Positions 39,398 through 47,496 of a stretch of 64,000 bases of DNA are shown one piece after another. The notes below the pieces were generated by a model, which was not told where the DNA came from, did no database searches, and saw nothing but the letters and a program-made list of their open reading frames with translations. The stretch's first letter is position 1. Each line of letters opens with the position of its first letter. Origin of the DNA: Comamonadaceae bacterium (GTDB lineage: Bacteria; Pseudomonadota; Gammaproteobacteria; Burkholderiales; Burkholderiaceae_C). Location: contig JAIXRJ010000046.1 of NCBI GenBank assembly GCA_027485235.1, forward strand, positions 580,080 to 644,079, given 5' to 3'. The position numbers were made by a program, and so were the translations under genes.

Positions 39398-40175
39398 TTC
39401 ACACACGCGCCACATCCCAAAGCCAAGCTGTTGGGCTAAGCCCTGGGTCTGGAGTGTGGCAGCGCTGTTGTTGATGGCTTATGGTTTGCCCCACTCACAG
39501 CCGGTTTTTGCAGCACTGTTTCCGGCCCTGCCACGGCCGGTGTATTTGCAAGAACCCATGGCCACATTGATGTGGCAACACATGGAGCTGGTGGTGTTGT
39601 CCAGTGTGCTTGCAGTGATCGTTGCCACCTTGGCAGGATTGGCCACCAGCAGCGAAACGGGGCGTGCATTCAAGCCCTTGGTGGAAACGCTGGCCACCGT
39701 GGGGCAAACCTTTCCGCCTGTCGCCATTTTGGCAGTGGCTGTTCCAGCTGTAGGCTTTGGCGAGCTGCCCGCGCTCATGGCACTGTCCATTTTCGGGGTG
39801 CTGCCCGTGCTTCAGGGTACGCTGGCAGGACTCGCGTCCGTGCCCACGCCCGTTTTGGATTCTGCACGCGCCATGGGCATGTCACCGCGCCAAATACTCA
39901 CCGAAGTGCAGATGCCATTGGCCCTGCCCCTTTGGCTGGCCGGTGTGCGAACTTCTGTTGTTGTGAACATTGGCACTGCCGCCATCGCGTCCACCGTGGG
40001 CGCCAAAACCCTTGGCTTGCCCATCATTGTCGGACTTTCTGGATTCAACACAGCCTACGTGTTGCAGGGGGCCATGATGGTGGGTCTGCTGGCCATCACT
40101 GCCGACTTGGCTTTTGACCGACTCGCACGCGTTCTTCGAGCCAATGGCACTTCAGCAGTTGACGATCAAGCGTGA
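39390..40175 (+). CDS. yehW: Osmoprotectant ABC transporter permease (YehW-like)
   Basis: The second permease, 261 residues, six helices. EAA loop region: DSARAMGMSPRQILTEVQMPLALPLWLAGVRTSVVVNIG. The ATG at 39390 overlaps the yehX stop; a longer frame from 39333 would overlap the ATPase gene more. It forms the heterodimeric channel with YehY. Confidence 0.92.
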   Translation: MPDSHTRHIPKPSCWAKPWVWSVAALLLMAYGLPHSQPVFAALFPALPRPVYLQEPMATLMWQHMELVVLSSVLAVIVATLAGLATSSETGRAFKPLVETLATVGQTFPPVAILAVAVPAVGFGELPALMALSIFGVLPVLQGTLAGLASVPTPVLDSARAMGMSPRQILTEVQMPLALPLWLAGVRTSVVVNIGTAAIASTVGAKTLGLPIIVGLSGFNTAYVLQGAMMVGLLAITADLAFDRLARVLRANGTSAVDDQA

Positions 40176-40225
40176 TCATCCGTTTTGAAGCTGTCGAGGA
40201 TGGATGCCCAAGAAAGACAAATTCA

Positions 40226-40678
40226 TCAGGAAATCTGGGCGCTGTGGCCCTTGATGTAGGTCTCTAAAAACCCGATTTGCTGACCCATTTGGCGAATGCT
40301 GTCTTTGACGACATCACCAATCGAAATCACACCCACAACCCGGCCCGCTTCCACGACCGGCAAATGGCGGAAGTTGCGCGTTGCCATCAAACCAGTGCAT
40401 GCCTCAATGGGATCCTGAAGCCTGACCGAAATCGGATCGGCAGTCATGACTTCCCTGACCATGACTTGTTTGGCATCAAGGCCTGGGAGGAGCACCTTGA
40501 TGGCGCAGTCGCCTTGAGTGAGGATGCCCACCAACTTGTCATCATGGATGACCAAGACCGCCCGCACACGGTTGTCACGCATGAGTTGCAAGGCGAGCAC
40601 CACTTTGTCATCCGGACTGACGCTGATGACAATCACGGGTTGGGGCTTTTGCTCCAAACATGTTTTTACGCTGCTCAT
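40226..40678 (-). CDS. Tandem CBS-domain protein
   Basis: A 150-residue protein consisting of two CBS domains: about 14-70 (VSPDDKVVLALQLMRDNRVRAVLVI) and 78-135 (MTADPISVRLQDPIEACTGLMATRNFRHLPVV). It is cytoplasmic and probably binds an adenosyl ligand. It is convergent with the osmolyte transporter operon and there is no enzymatic domain. Its regulatory target is unknown. Confidence 0.9.
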   Translation of the reverse strand: MSSVKTCLEQKPQPVIVISVSPDDKVVLALQLMRDNRVRAVLVIHDDKLVGILTQGDCAIKVLLPGLDAKQVMVREVMTADPISVRLQDPIEACTGLMATRNFRHLPVVEAGRVVGVISIGDVVKDSIRQMGQQIGFLETYIKGHSAQIS

Positions 40679-40772
40679 AAGTATTCCTGCTGAGAATGTC
40701 TGTACTTTGAAGGATCTTCACACACGAGTGGGATTTTGCACACGTTGCGGCGCCTATTCTAAGGACCCGAAG

Positions 40773-41207
40773 TCAATCGCGGTCTTGCAATTGACTGATG
40801 ATCCAACAGGCAATGGCAATCAACAAAATAGAGCCGCTTTCATACAAAAGTATGGAAGGGTCTCCGTCCTTGCCTTGAAGGATGATCAGTCGGCTCAATG
40901 CCGTCATGGCAATGATCAAAGGTATGGTGATTGGAATTCGGTGGCTGCTGTAAAACGCCCCAAGCATGCCCAAAACTTCTGCATAAATGAACATCAGCAG
41001 CAAGTCCTTCAGTTCAACCCTGCGCTGCTCTATCAGCACCATGACCTCTTGAACCATCGCTCCGACTGTGAAAAGGGCGATAGTGACCAGAAAACACTTT
41101 TCAGTCACATCAATAATGCGTTTTATCGACACCACAGTCTCCTGCTTCAGTAGGTTAAGTTCGATATTAGACGTATTTCGAGGCGAAAAACCAAAAATTG
41201 GAGGCAT
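40773..41207 (-). CDS. PsiE-family membrane protein
   Basis: A protein of up to 144 residues in the phosphate-starvation-inducible PsiE family, with four membrane helices (FLVTIALFTVGAMVQEVMV, LLLMFIYAEVLGMLG, PLIIAMTALSRLI, SGSILLIAIACWIIS) and the conserved KDLLLMFIYAEVLGM. A later start near residue 27 (GTG, VSIKRIID) is possible. The role of PsiE proteins is not well known. Confidence 0.8.
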   Translation of the reverse strand: MPPIFGFSPRNTSNIELNLLKQETVVSIKRIIDVTEKCFLVTIALFTVGAMVQEVMVLIEQRRVELKDLLLMFIYAEVLGMLGAFYSSHRIPITIPLIIAMTALSRLIILQGKDGDPSILLYESGSILLIAIACWIISQLQDRD

Positions 41208-41537
41208 TGATCCAAAGGTCAGTTATTCAGAAAACTTGGTTAAATGATTTTGTCAGCCTCATCAGCCTTCAAATGGAATCGGTCTGACAGTCAAAAAGGA
41301 TGCAAACTCTCCATGCAATCGCACTGGTGCTACAACTGTCCAGATTGAATGCTGGCCCTCACCTTGTCATGAGTATGTGACAGTTGTTTCGCCACAGAGT
41401 TGCTCCTCAGCAAAAACCCAGCAAGCGTGCTTCCAAAAGCCAATTCCCAAGCCTCCATTGGGGGTATATACCGCAGCAAGCGACTGTGCTGGGTTCAGTT
41501 GAAATATCCTATGGTTTCAATTTTTCTGGAGATTGCT
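41208..41537. other. Intergenic region with a GGTATATACC palindrome
   Basis: No gene is supported in this 330-base stretch. A perfect 10-bp palindrome, GGTATATACC, lies at 41463-41472, about 65 bases upstream of the small exported protein start. It could be part of its promoter or operator. Confidence 0.4.
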
Positions 41538-41774
41538 ATGAAACAACTGGTTTTGGGCTCATTGATGGTGTGTTTTGCAAGCATGGCCTCAGCGCATGGT
41601 TGCCCTGGCGAGATGCGTGCCATCGACGCCAAAGTCCCCACTGCGAATTTGCCCGCTGCAGACCTTTCCAAAGTCAAAGCCTTGCGCGAAGAAGGCGAAA
41701 AATTGCACAAGGAAGGCAAGCACACCGAGTCGATGAAAGCCTTGGCTGAAGCCAAGAAGCTGCTGGGCGTCTGA
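41538..41774 (+). CDS. Small exported helical protein (78 aa)
   Basis: A signal peptide (MKQLVLGSLMVCFASMASA) is followed by a 59-residue charged helical mature part, HGCPGEMRAIDAKVPTANLP, then KVKALREEGEKLHKEGKHTESMKALAEAKKLLGV. The end resembles a single TPR-like hairpin. TGGAG precedes the ATG. Small periplasmic proteins of this type occur near redox genes in Comamonadaceae, but no function is known. Confidence 0.75.
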   Translation: MKQLVLGSLMVCFASMASAHGCPGEMRAIDAKVPTANLPAADLSKVKALREEGEKLHKEGKHTESMKALAEAKKLLGV

Positions 41775-41787
41775 ACCTTCATCGCTT

Positions 41788-42321
41788 GTGATACCGCACC
41801 TGTCCCCTTTCCTTCTCCGCGAACTTCACTCTGACCACGCAGGTGAGACAGGTGCTGTTTACATTTACAAAGGCATTGCAGCTGTAGCGCAATGGCGCGG
41901 TGATGTTGAACTGCTCAACTTTGCCAAAGCCCATGGGGCCACTGAAGCCGACCATTTGTCAGAGGTCAACCGTTGGTTGCCGGCGTCACAAAAGAGCATG
42001 TTGCTTGGCCCTTGGCGCTTAGCGGGATGGCTGACAGGCGCATTGCCTGCACTGTTCGGTCGGCGTGCGGTGTACGCCACGATCGCTGCGGTAGAGACAT
42101 TTGTAGACCAGCATTACCAGCAACAGATCGATCATCTGCATGAATTTGGTGGACCCGAAGGTTTATTGCCTCTCTTGATTCGGTGCCAAGCAGACGAGCA
42201 GCACCACCGAGATGAGTCTGCCGCGCTCGCCGGTCAAAGTCTTGGTGTTTTTGCAAGCGCTTGGTGTTGGACTGTCGGTCGGGGTTCTTCCGCAGCTGTG
42301 GTTTTGGCCAGACGTATCTGA
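41788..42321 (+). CDS. Demethoxyubiquinone hydroxylase (Coq7) family protein
   Basis: A 177-residue diiron protein: ELHSDHAGETGAVYIYKG (first Glu ligand helix), EADHLSEV, AAVETFVDQHY and ADEQHHRDES supply the ExxH-type ligand sets of Coq7. The C-terminus SSAAVVLARRI anchors it at the membrane. It starts with GTG, 13 bases after the previous stop. It hydroxylates the penultimate ubiquinone intermediate if it is the true Coq7; the short N-terminus leaves a paralogous role open. Confidence 0.82.
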   Translation: MIPHLSPFLLRELHSDHAGETGAVYIYKGIAAVAQWRGDVELLNFAKAHGATEADHLSEVNRWLPASQKSMLLGPWRLAGWLTGALPALFGRRAVYATIAAVETFVDQHYQQQIDHLHEFGGPEGLLPLLIRCQADEQHHRDESAALAGQSLGVFASAWCWTVGRGSSAAVVLARRI

Positions 42322-42536
42322 TTTTTCACAGAAAAGGACAGCTTCTGATCACCTGTACCTGCCGCTCAACCAAGGCGGGTTGCCTTAGTCGGAGTTGGCT
42401 GTCCACAACTGCGTGTGAGTGGCGCTCATGCAGAGGTGAAGGTCCAAATGTCAGCAGAGCAAATGGTGCTGTTGACCCTGAAGGCTCACACCAGTTTTTT
42501 GTATCCACCGATTGAATCAAACCTAAGGAAATTTTC

Positions 42537-42839
42537 ATGAACAACACAAGACGCACATTTTTCTTCGCCCTCGCTGCGGGTGGCTCGATGCTGTCCACGG
42601 TTGCAAAAAGCCAAGCCAAATTAGACGAGAAAGATCCTCAAGCGCTTGCCCTTGGCTACTTCGCAGACGCCGCCAAAACGGACACCAAGAAGTTTCCGAA
42701 ATATGCGGCTGGTCAGGTGTGCACAAACTGCGCGCTTTACCAAGGCAAAGCCAGTGACGCATGGGGAGGATGCCCCTTGTTTGCTGGCAAGCAAGTGGCA
42801 GGCAAAGGCTGGTGCAATGCGTGGGCCAAAAAAGGTTGA
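42537..42839 (+). CDS. High-potential iron-sulfur protein (HiPIP)
   Basis: A 100-residue protein with a Tat signal (NNTRRTFFFALAAGGSML). The mature part has the four [4Fe-4S] ligands of HiPIPs in CTNCALYQG, GGCPLF and GKGWCNAW. It acts as a soluble periplasmic electron carrier between the bc1 complex and oxidases or photosynthetic reaction centres. No partner gene is adjacent. Confidence 0.94.
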   Translation: MNNTRRTFFFALAAGGSMLSTVAKSQAKLDEKDPQALALGYFADAAKTDTKKFPKYAAGQVCTNCALYQGKASDAWGGCPLFAGKQVAGKGWCNAWAKKG

Positions 42840-42936
42840 TGAAGACACTGTTGCACTGTCATTTGAGCGGGTTTTGACTGGCCTGGTGGATGGTGCAACA
42901 CATTGAGTACCTGCCTTTTTTTCCACATTCACTGAC

Positions 42937-43797
42937 ATGAACCATTCGAGAGCTTGGCTCCACCGCTTGTCTCTGTGCATCAGGCTCGCCATGGTTGCAC
43001 TCCTCGGCTTGAGCTTCACAGCAAGAGCTCAAAGCATGGACAACGCTCCCGGGACAGACGCCTCAAGAATATTCCTGATGGGCGAAATCCACGACAACTC
43101 ACATGGTCACACCTTGCGACTGAACCACGTCACGGCATTGATCAGTCAAGGGCACAGACCGGTTGTGGCGATGGAGCAATTTGATCGTGAAAACCAAGCC
43201 GTTTTGGACACGGCCCTGACCCGATGTCAAGATGCAGATTGTGTGCTTGCCGAAGCGGGAACAGCAGGTTGGGAGTGGCGTTTTTACCAACCCTTCGTGC
43301 AATTGGCCTTAGACAAAAAAATCACACTGCTAGCGGCAAATTTGTCCAATGCGGATGTGCGAAAAGTCATGACAAATGGCTTCAAGGCTGTTTTCAGTGA
43401 GCAAATGATCAACCGATACAAGCTCCACCAAATCGACCCGCAACTCCTCAAGCATCAAAACAAAGCCATCCAAGAAGGGCACTGCAACATGCTGCCACTC
43501 CAAGCCATTGGCCCCATGGTCCACGGTCAAATTGCTCGAGATGTTTGGATGGCCAGCGTTGTCAACAAGGTACAAAATCGAACGGTCCTGCTCATTGCTG
43601 GCAACGGCCATGTCAGAAAGGATGCTGGCGTATACCCATGGCTTTCACCTGAAAAGCAGGGCCACACCCAAGTGCTTGGTTATGTTGAACGTGCAAACAC
43701 CAGTGATTCGAGCTGGTTTGACCAGGTGTACCTTGTTCCTGAAGTTGAACGTGAAGATCCCTGTCGGGTCTTTACCCAAAAACCAGGCCAAAAATAA
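42937..43797 (+). CDS. ChaN family protein
   Basis: A 286-residue exported protein of the ChaN/haem-binding uptake superfamily (Tiki-like fold). The signal sequence ends near FTARAQS. Conserved: FLMGEIHDNSHGHTLRLN, VAMEQFDRENQ and the C-terminal IAGNGHVRKDAGVYPWL. The conserved Glu and His residues bind haem or metal in characterised members. The protein may have a role in iron acquisition. Confidence 0.88.
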   Translation: MNHSRAWLHRLSLCIRLAMVALLGLSFTARAQSMDNAPGTDASRIFLMGEIHDNSHGHTLRLNHVTALISQGHRPVVAMEQFDRENQAVLDTALTRCQDADCVLAEAGTAGWEWRFYQPFVQLALDKKITLLAANLSNADVRKVMTNGFKAVFSEQMINRYKLHQIDPQLLKHQNKAIQEGHCNMLPLQAIGPMVHGQIARDVWMASVVNKVQNRTVLLIAGNGHVRKDAGVYPWLSPEKQGHTQVLGYVERANTSDSSWFDQVYLVPEVEREDPCRVFTQKPGQK

Positions 43798-43851
43798 TCC
43801 GCTCTGTTACTGCGCTGAACAAACACGCAAGGCACTTTTAAAAATCAAAAG

Positions 43852-44340
43852 ATGAATGACCTTGATTACAAAATATTGTTTGTCTGTATGGGCAACATCT
43901 CTCGCAGCCCCACAGCAGAAGCTGTTTTTTTGAAAAAATTGACTGCGCAAAAAGTTTTGCACAAAGTCAAAGTTGATTCAGCAGGGACGCACAATTTCCA
44001 CCCCAATTCCCCACCGGATGAGCGCAGCCAAAGGCATGCGCTCAACAGAGGCTACGACCTGTCCAGTTTGAGGGCCAGGTCGGTTGTTGCAAGTGATTTT
44101 GAAGAATTCGATTTGCTTTTGACCATGGATTGGGACAACCGCACGCTCCTTGAGGAAAGATGCCCTGCGCCCCATCAGGCCAAAATTCGAGGATTGGCTG
44201 AATTTTTACAAACCACTCAATCGACTGTCATACCTGACCCTGACCACGCAGGGGAACAAGGGTTCGAGCACGTTTTAGATTTGATCGAAGAATCCAGCGA
44301 CGGTCTCTTGAAATGGGTCATGCAAAAGGTCGCGCCATGA
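43852..44340 (+). CDS. Low-molecular-weight protein-tyrosine phosphatase
   Basis: A 162-residue cytoplasmic phosphatase. The P-loop CMGNISRSP (C12-x5-R18-S) is near the N-terminus, and the general-acid Asp is in VIPDPDH near residue 127. In many bacteria this family regulates exopolysaccharide tyrosine kinases; here no kinase is adjacent, although a glycan cluster lies 7 kb away. Its stop overlaps the next start (ATGA). Confidence 0.93.
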   Translation: MNDLDYKILFVCMGNISRSPTAEAVFLKKLTAQKVLHKVKVDSAGTHNFHPNSPPDERSQRHALNRGYDLSSLRARSVVASDFEEFDLLLTMDWDNRTLLEERCPAPHQAKIRGLAEFLQTTQSTVIPDPDHAGEQGFEHVLDLIEESSDGLLKWVMQKVAP

Positions 44341-44750
44341 AGCAAGCGGGTACAGCCGTCATCGAGTTAAGGGATTTGCAACTCCATACCGACATCGGAA
44401 CCTATGGTCCCGAAGACACCAGGCCAGACGCACACCTGCTCGATTTGACACTTGGCATTGCAGTCACGCAAGTGCTCATTGCCCACGATGACATGTCACA
44501 AGTGTTTGACTATGACCCACTGATTGAGGAAATAGACCGACTCGCATCGGACGGCCACTATGAAACACAAGAACGGCTCATCACGCGGATCGCATCAGCC
44601 TGCGCTGCTTACCCAGCCATCCAGTGCATCGAGATCAGCCTGAGAAAGTCGCCTGTGCGATCGGGCAGCGGGTCGTTGGGCCTTCGGTTGACGCTCGATG
44701 AGATCGCAACCGAGGCACTTCGGCTTCATCAAACCCAAACAAGCGCTTAG
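44337..44750 (+). CDS. Dihydroneopterin aldolase family (FolB-like)
   Basis: A 137-residue protein with the FolB tunnelling fold: VIELRDLQLHTDIGTYGPEDTRPDAHLLDLTLGI is the typical opening, and Tyr/Glu residues are in place. The Lys of the catalytic centre is seen in ISLRKSPV. It would convert dihydroneopterin to 6-hydroxymethyl-dihydropterin in folate synthesis; related FolX/FolM-linked variants exist. The start overlaps the phosphatase stop. Confidence 0.85.
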   Translation: MKQAGTAVIELRDLQLHTDIGTYGPEDTRPDAHLLDLTLGIAVTQVLIAHDDMSQVFDYDPLIEEIDRLASDGHYETQERLITRIASACAAYPAIQCIEISLRKSPVRSGSGSLGLRLTLDEIATEALRLHQTQTSA

Positions 44751-44853
44751 ACCGTCTGTCCAGTCCACCGTGGCTGGATATGGCCTCGGCATCGTCTGTG
44801 GCCCATGAGGGGCATGCAATTTCTTTATGCTTTGGCTTTTGAAAGAATACAAG

Positions 44854-45261
44854 ATGTCAGATGTTTACCTGCAAACGGCAAGTCTTTTGTTGACGGCTTT
44901 CTTGTTCGGAGGGATGTCGTTTTTTTCGGCTGGCTTTGCCGCCTTCCTTTTCAAATACCTCCCGCCACAAGAGGCGCGCAGGCTCATTCGGAAAGCTTTC
45001 CCGCCGTTTTACCTGTTTGTCATGGTCACTTCGGGCTTGGTTATGGTGACATCTTGGTCAACCGACACATTCAGCGCCGCGTGGATGACGTTCATCGCGC
45101 TGACCACCTTGGGAGCACGACAAATGCTGATGCCAGCCATTAACCGAGCCACAGATTCGGGTCAGACAAAGCGCTTCAAGTGGTTGCATGGCTTTTCTGT
45201 ACTTCTGACATTGGGGCACATTGTTTTGGTTGCTGTGATTTTGGTCCACATGGCAGATTGA
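44854..45261 (+). CDS. DUF4149 membrane protein
   Basis: A 135-residue protein with four membrane helices, in the DUF4149/TMEM205-like family (FLFGGMSFFSAGFAAFLFKYLPPQEARRLIRKAFPPFYLF). The Phe/Gly pattern and Arg-rich loop are typical. An in-frame ATG at 44827 is also possible. The function of this family is unknown. Confidence 0.82.
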   Translation: MSDVYLQTASLLLTAFLFGGMSFFSAGFAAFLFKYLPPQEARRLIRKAFPPFYLFVMVTSGLVMVTSWSTDTFSAAWMTFIALTTLGARQMLMPAINRATDSGQTKRFKWLHGFSVLLTLGHIVLVAVILVHMAD

Positions 45262-45289
45262 CACGGGTTCAGACATCAGAGCAGTGGAC

Positions 45290-45646
45290 ATGGCACAAGG
45301 GCGTATCAAACGGCTTCAATCTGCAGCGCGATCACAAGTTCAGCCATTCAAAATGGCTGAACTTGAGGTTTGCGCACTTTGCGACCGACCCATCCCCCTC
45401 GCTTTGCGAGACGCACACCATTTGGTTCCCAAATCAAGGGGTGGTGTGATCACGGCTTACATGCATCGAACGTGTCACAAACAAGTTCACGCTTTGTTCA
45501 CTGAGACGGAACTGGCCCGCCATTACCCCAGCGCACAAGCACTGCGCGCTCATCCTGAAATCTCGAAGTTCGTCGATTGGGTGCAGGACAAACCCATTGA
45601 CTTCAATCCCCCCACCAGGCGAAGCCGAACCAAGGGGCCCTTTTGA
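45290..45646 (+). CDS. HNH endonuclease domain protein
   Basis: A 118-residue protein with zinc-binding CALCDRPIP and the HNH core AHHLVPKSRGGVITAYMHRTCHKQVHALF, similar to small stand-alone HNH proteins common in proteobacteria. A GTG two codons upstream could also start it. Its substrate is unknown; it is not located in a mobile element. Confidence 0.85.
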   Translation: MAQGRIKRLQSAARSQVQPFKMAELEVCALCDRPIPLALRDAHHLVPKSRGGVITAYMHRTCHKQVHALFTETELARHYPSAQALRAHPEISKFVDWVQDKPIDFNPPTRRSRTKGPF

Positions 45647-45697
45647 TGCTTCAGGATTTGTTGAAGCCAAGTTGAACCAACACCCTTCCCTGTTCAT

Positions 45698-46279
45698 ATG
45701 CCGCAAGAAAACCCAGAGATATCTGCCGATGATTTGGCCACCCGTGTCTGGCAAGAGTTGACGCGTGCACCACATGATCGTCACCATGAATGGCGCACGC
45801 CCGTATTGGCCACGCAGGGCATTGCCGCCAGTGGCCCTCAAGCGCGAACAGTGGTGCTCAGACATGCCGATGCCGTGTCGTGGACTCTGTGCGTTTACAC
45901 CGACGCGCGATCCCCGAAATGCAGTGAACTTCAGACTCAACCCTTGGCGCAATTGATCTTTTGGAGCAAGCGCCTGCATTGGCAGTTGCGTGTGTCTGCT
46001 TTGGCCACCGTTGAATTGGAAGGCGAACAAGTCAATGCTGCTTGGGAGCGCGTGAGGCAATCACACGCTGCTACTGACTATGTGAGCCCCATGCCACCCG
46101 GTCACATTCAACCGGCCAGGCAATCCATCAAGCCAGATCCCGGTGATCTTGCGTCCACTCACCATTTGGCGGTGTTGAGTTTCAAAGTGAACTCCATGGA
46201 CTGGTTGGCCTTGAGACAAGACGGACATCGTCGGGCAAGGCTGAGTCCGAGCGGGTCATTGTTATGGCTGGTGCCATAA
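45698..46279 (+). CDS. Pyridoxamine 5'-phosphate oxidase-like flavoprotein
   Basis: A 193-residue FMN-binding split-barrel protein of the Alr4036/PNPOx-like class. RTVVLRHAD and FTDARSPK-like (YTDARSPKCSEL) segments contact FMN phosphate. The C-terminal motif of true PdxH is absent, so it is unlikely to make pyridoxal phosphate. Its substrate is unknown. Confidence 0.82.
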   Translation: MPQENPEISADDLATRVWQELTRAPHDRHHEWRTPVLATQGIAASGPQARTVVLRHADAVSWTLCVYTDARSPKCSELQTQPLAQLIFWSKRLHWQLRVSALATVELEGEQVNAAWERVRQSHAATDYVSPMPPGHIQPARQSIKPDPGDLASTHHLAVLSFKVNSMDWLALRQDGHRRARLSPSGSLLWLVP

Positions 46280-46377
46280 CAATGAAGTTCGGCGGATTCA
46301 AAGAAGAGCAGCAATGGGCTGAAGGTTTTTTGGCACGCGCCAACTTGACTTGACAAGACCTGCACACCCAGTGGATG

Positions 46378-47496
46378 TCACAGCCGCAAGGGCGCACCGT
46401 AACCCGTCAGCTCTAAAAATCCTCGCCCAAGGAGCCTCTCGCCCTTCATCAAACTGACGGCCCCCTCCCAATAAAAACCACCTGTGCTGGCACGGGCATC
46501 CACCTCTTGTGCCAGCATCAGTGGCACCAAGCGGTAAATTTCATCGCCGATCACCAAATTCATGGGGATGGGGTAGTCGATCAATGACTTGGAACGCCAA
46601 TGACCATTGGCTTGCCAGCGCAACGCATCCCAATCCTTGGATGCTCGACCATCACGGTCACGCGCGTCGACATGCATGTAGATTGACTCGGCTTGCTCGT
46701 TGCGAATTCGAAAAGCCATCAAGGTCCCGCCGTCCAGCAAATTGATGCCCAGCCAATCCCATCCCACGGCCCCAGGCATCAGCAATTGACTGGACCACTC
46801 GTGATCGAGCCAAGCCTGACCCTGAAGCGATTTCCTTTGTTGCCCCCATTGCGCCTTGGCATTGACGCGCAGCGGCGCGCGGCTGTAATAGTGACTGGCT
46901 TGCTCGGGTTGCGGGCCTTTTTGCGAAAAACCATCTCGCCCTCGAAGGATGACTTTTTGAGCCGTACTGGCTTCAAAGGACAAGGAAAAATCCTTGTCCG
47001 CAAAACGCCCTTCGTAAGTTTCAGATCCATGGCCTTGAACACGGCGCAAATGCCAATCTTCAAACTGCACATCGGTGTCGGCAGTGCTGGCACGCAAACG
47101 GGTCCCATTCAAACGACCGGCACGGTTGGCGTGCATGAAAAAATTGTCTTGCCCCACTGCCATGGCGGCATGCGCAAACAACAATTGGTTGGGGGCCAGG
47201 CGGCTGGGATTTTCAGGTGCATGCTGGGTTCGGCTGCGAAAAAAGGTCAACTGAAAACCGATGGCCGATGGCCCCTGACCCAACCAGCCGGTCAGGTACC
47301 ACCACTCTGTACGGTACTCGGGGTGAGCACCGTGATCTCTGGGAAACGCCAAGCGGCGGGCTTTTACAGGCGGGTAAAACGTTGCGTCAGCTTGGGCCAA
47401 ATGGGCGGACCAAGGTGACAAACTCGCCAACAAGGACGCGGCACTTTTGAGGGCACAGCGGCGGTTTGGAGGGATAGTTGCCATGCCCATTACCAA
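46378..47496 (-). CDS. AttH/CrtC-like exported protein
   Basis: A 372-residue protein with a signal peptide or Tat-like start (RRCALKSAASLLASLSPWSAHLAQA). It carries the double-lipocalin fold of the AttH/CrtC family: HPEYRTEWWYLTGWLG, GFQLTFFRSRTQ, GQAWLDHEWSSQLL and GWDWLGINLLDGG. It overlaps the end of the permease gene. Family members work with an adjacent FtsX-type ABC transporter (Att operon), but the ligand is unknown. Similarity to carotenoid hydratase does not by itself indicate carotenoid chemistry. Confidence 0.88.
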   Translation of the reverse strand: MVMGMATIPPNRRCALKSAASLLASLSPWSAHLAQADATFYPPVKARRLAFPRDHGAHPEYRTEWWYLTGWLGQGPSAIGFQLTFFRSRTQHAPENPSRLAPNQLLFAHAAMAVGQDNFFMHANRAGRLNGTRLRASTADTDVQFEDWHLRRVQGHGSETYEGRFADKDFSLSFEASTAQKVILRGRDGFSQKGPQPEQASHYYSRAPLRVNAKAQWGQQRKSLQGQAWLDHEWSSQLLMPGAVGWDWLGINLLDGGTLMAFRIRNEQAESIYMHVDARDRDGRASKDWDALRWQANGHWRSKSLIDYPIPMNLVIGDEIYRLVPLMLAQEVDARASTGGFYWEGAVSLMKGERLLGRGFLELTGYGAPLRL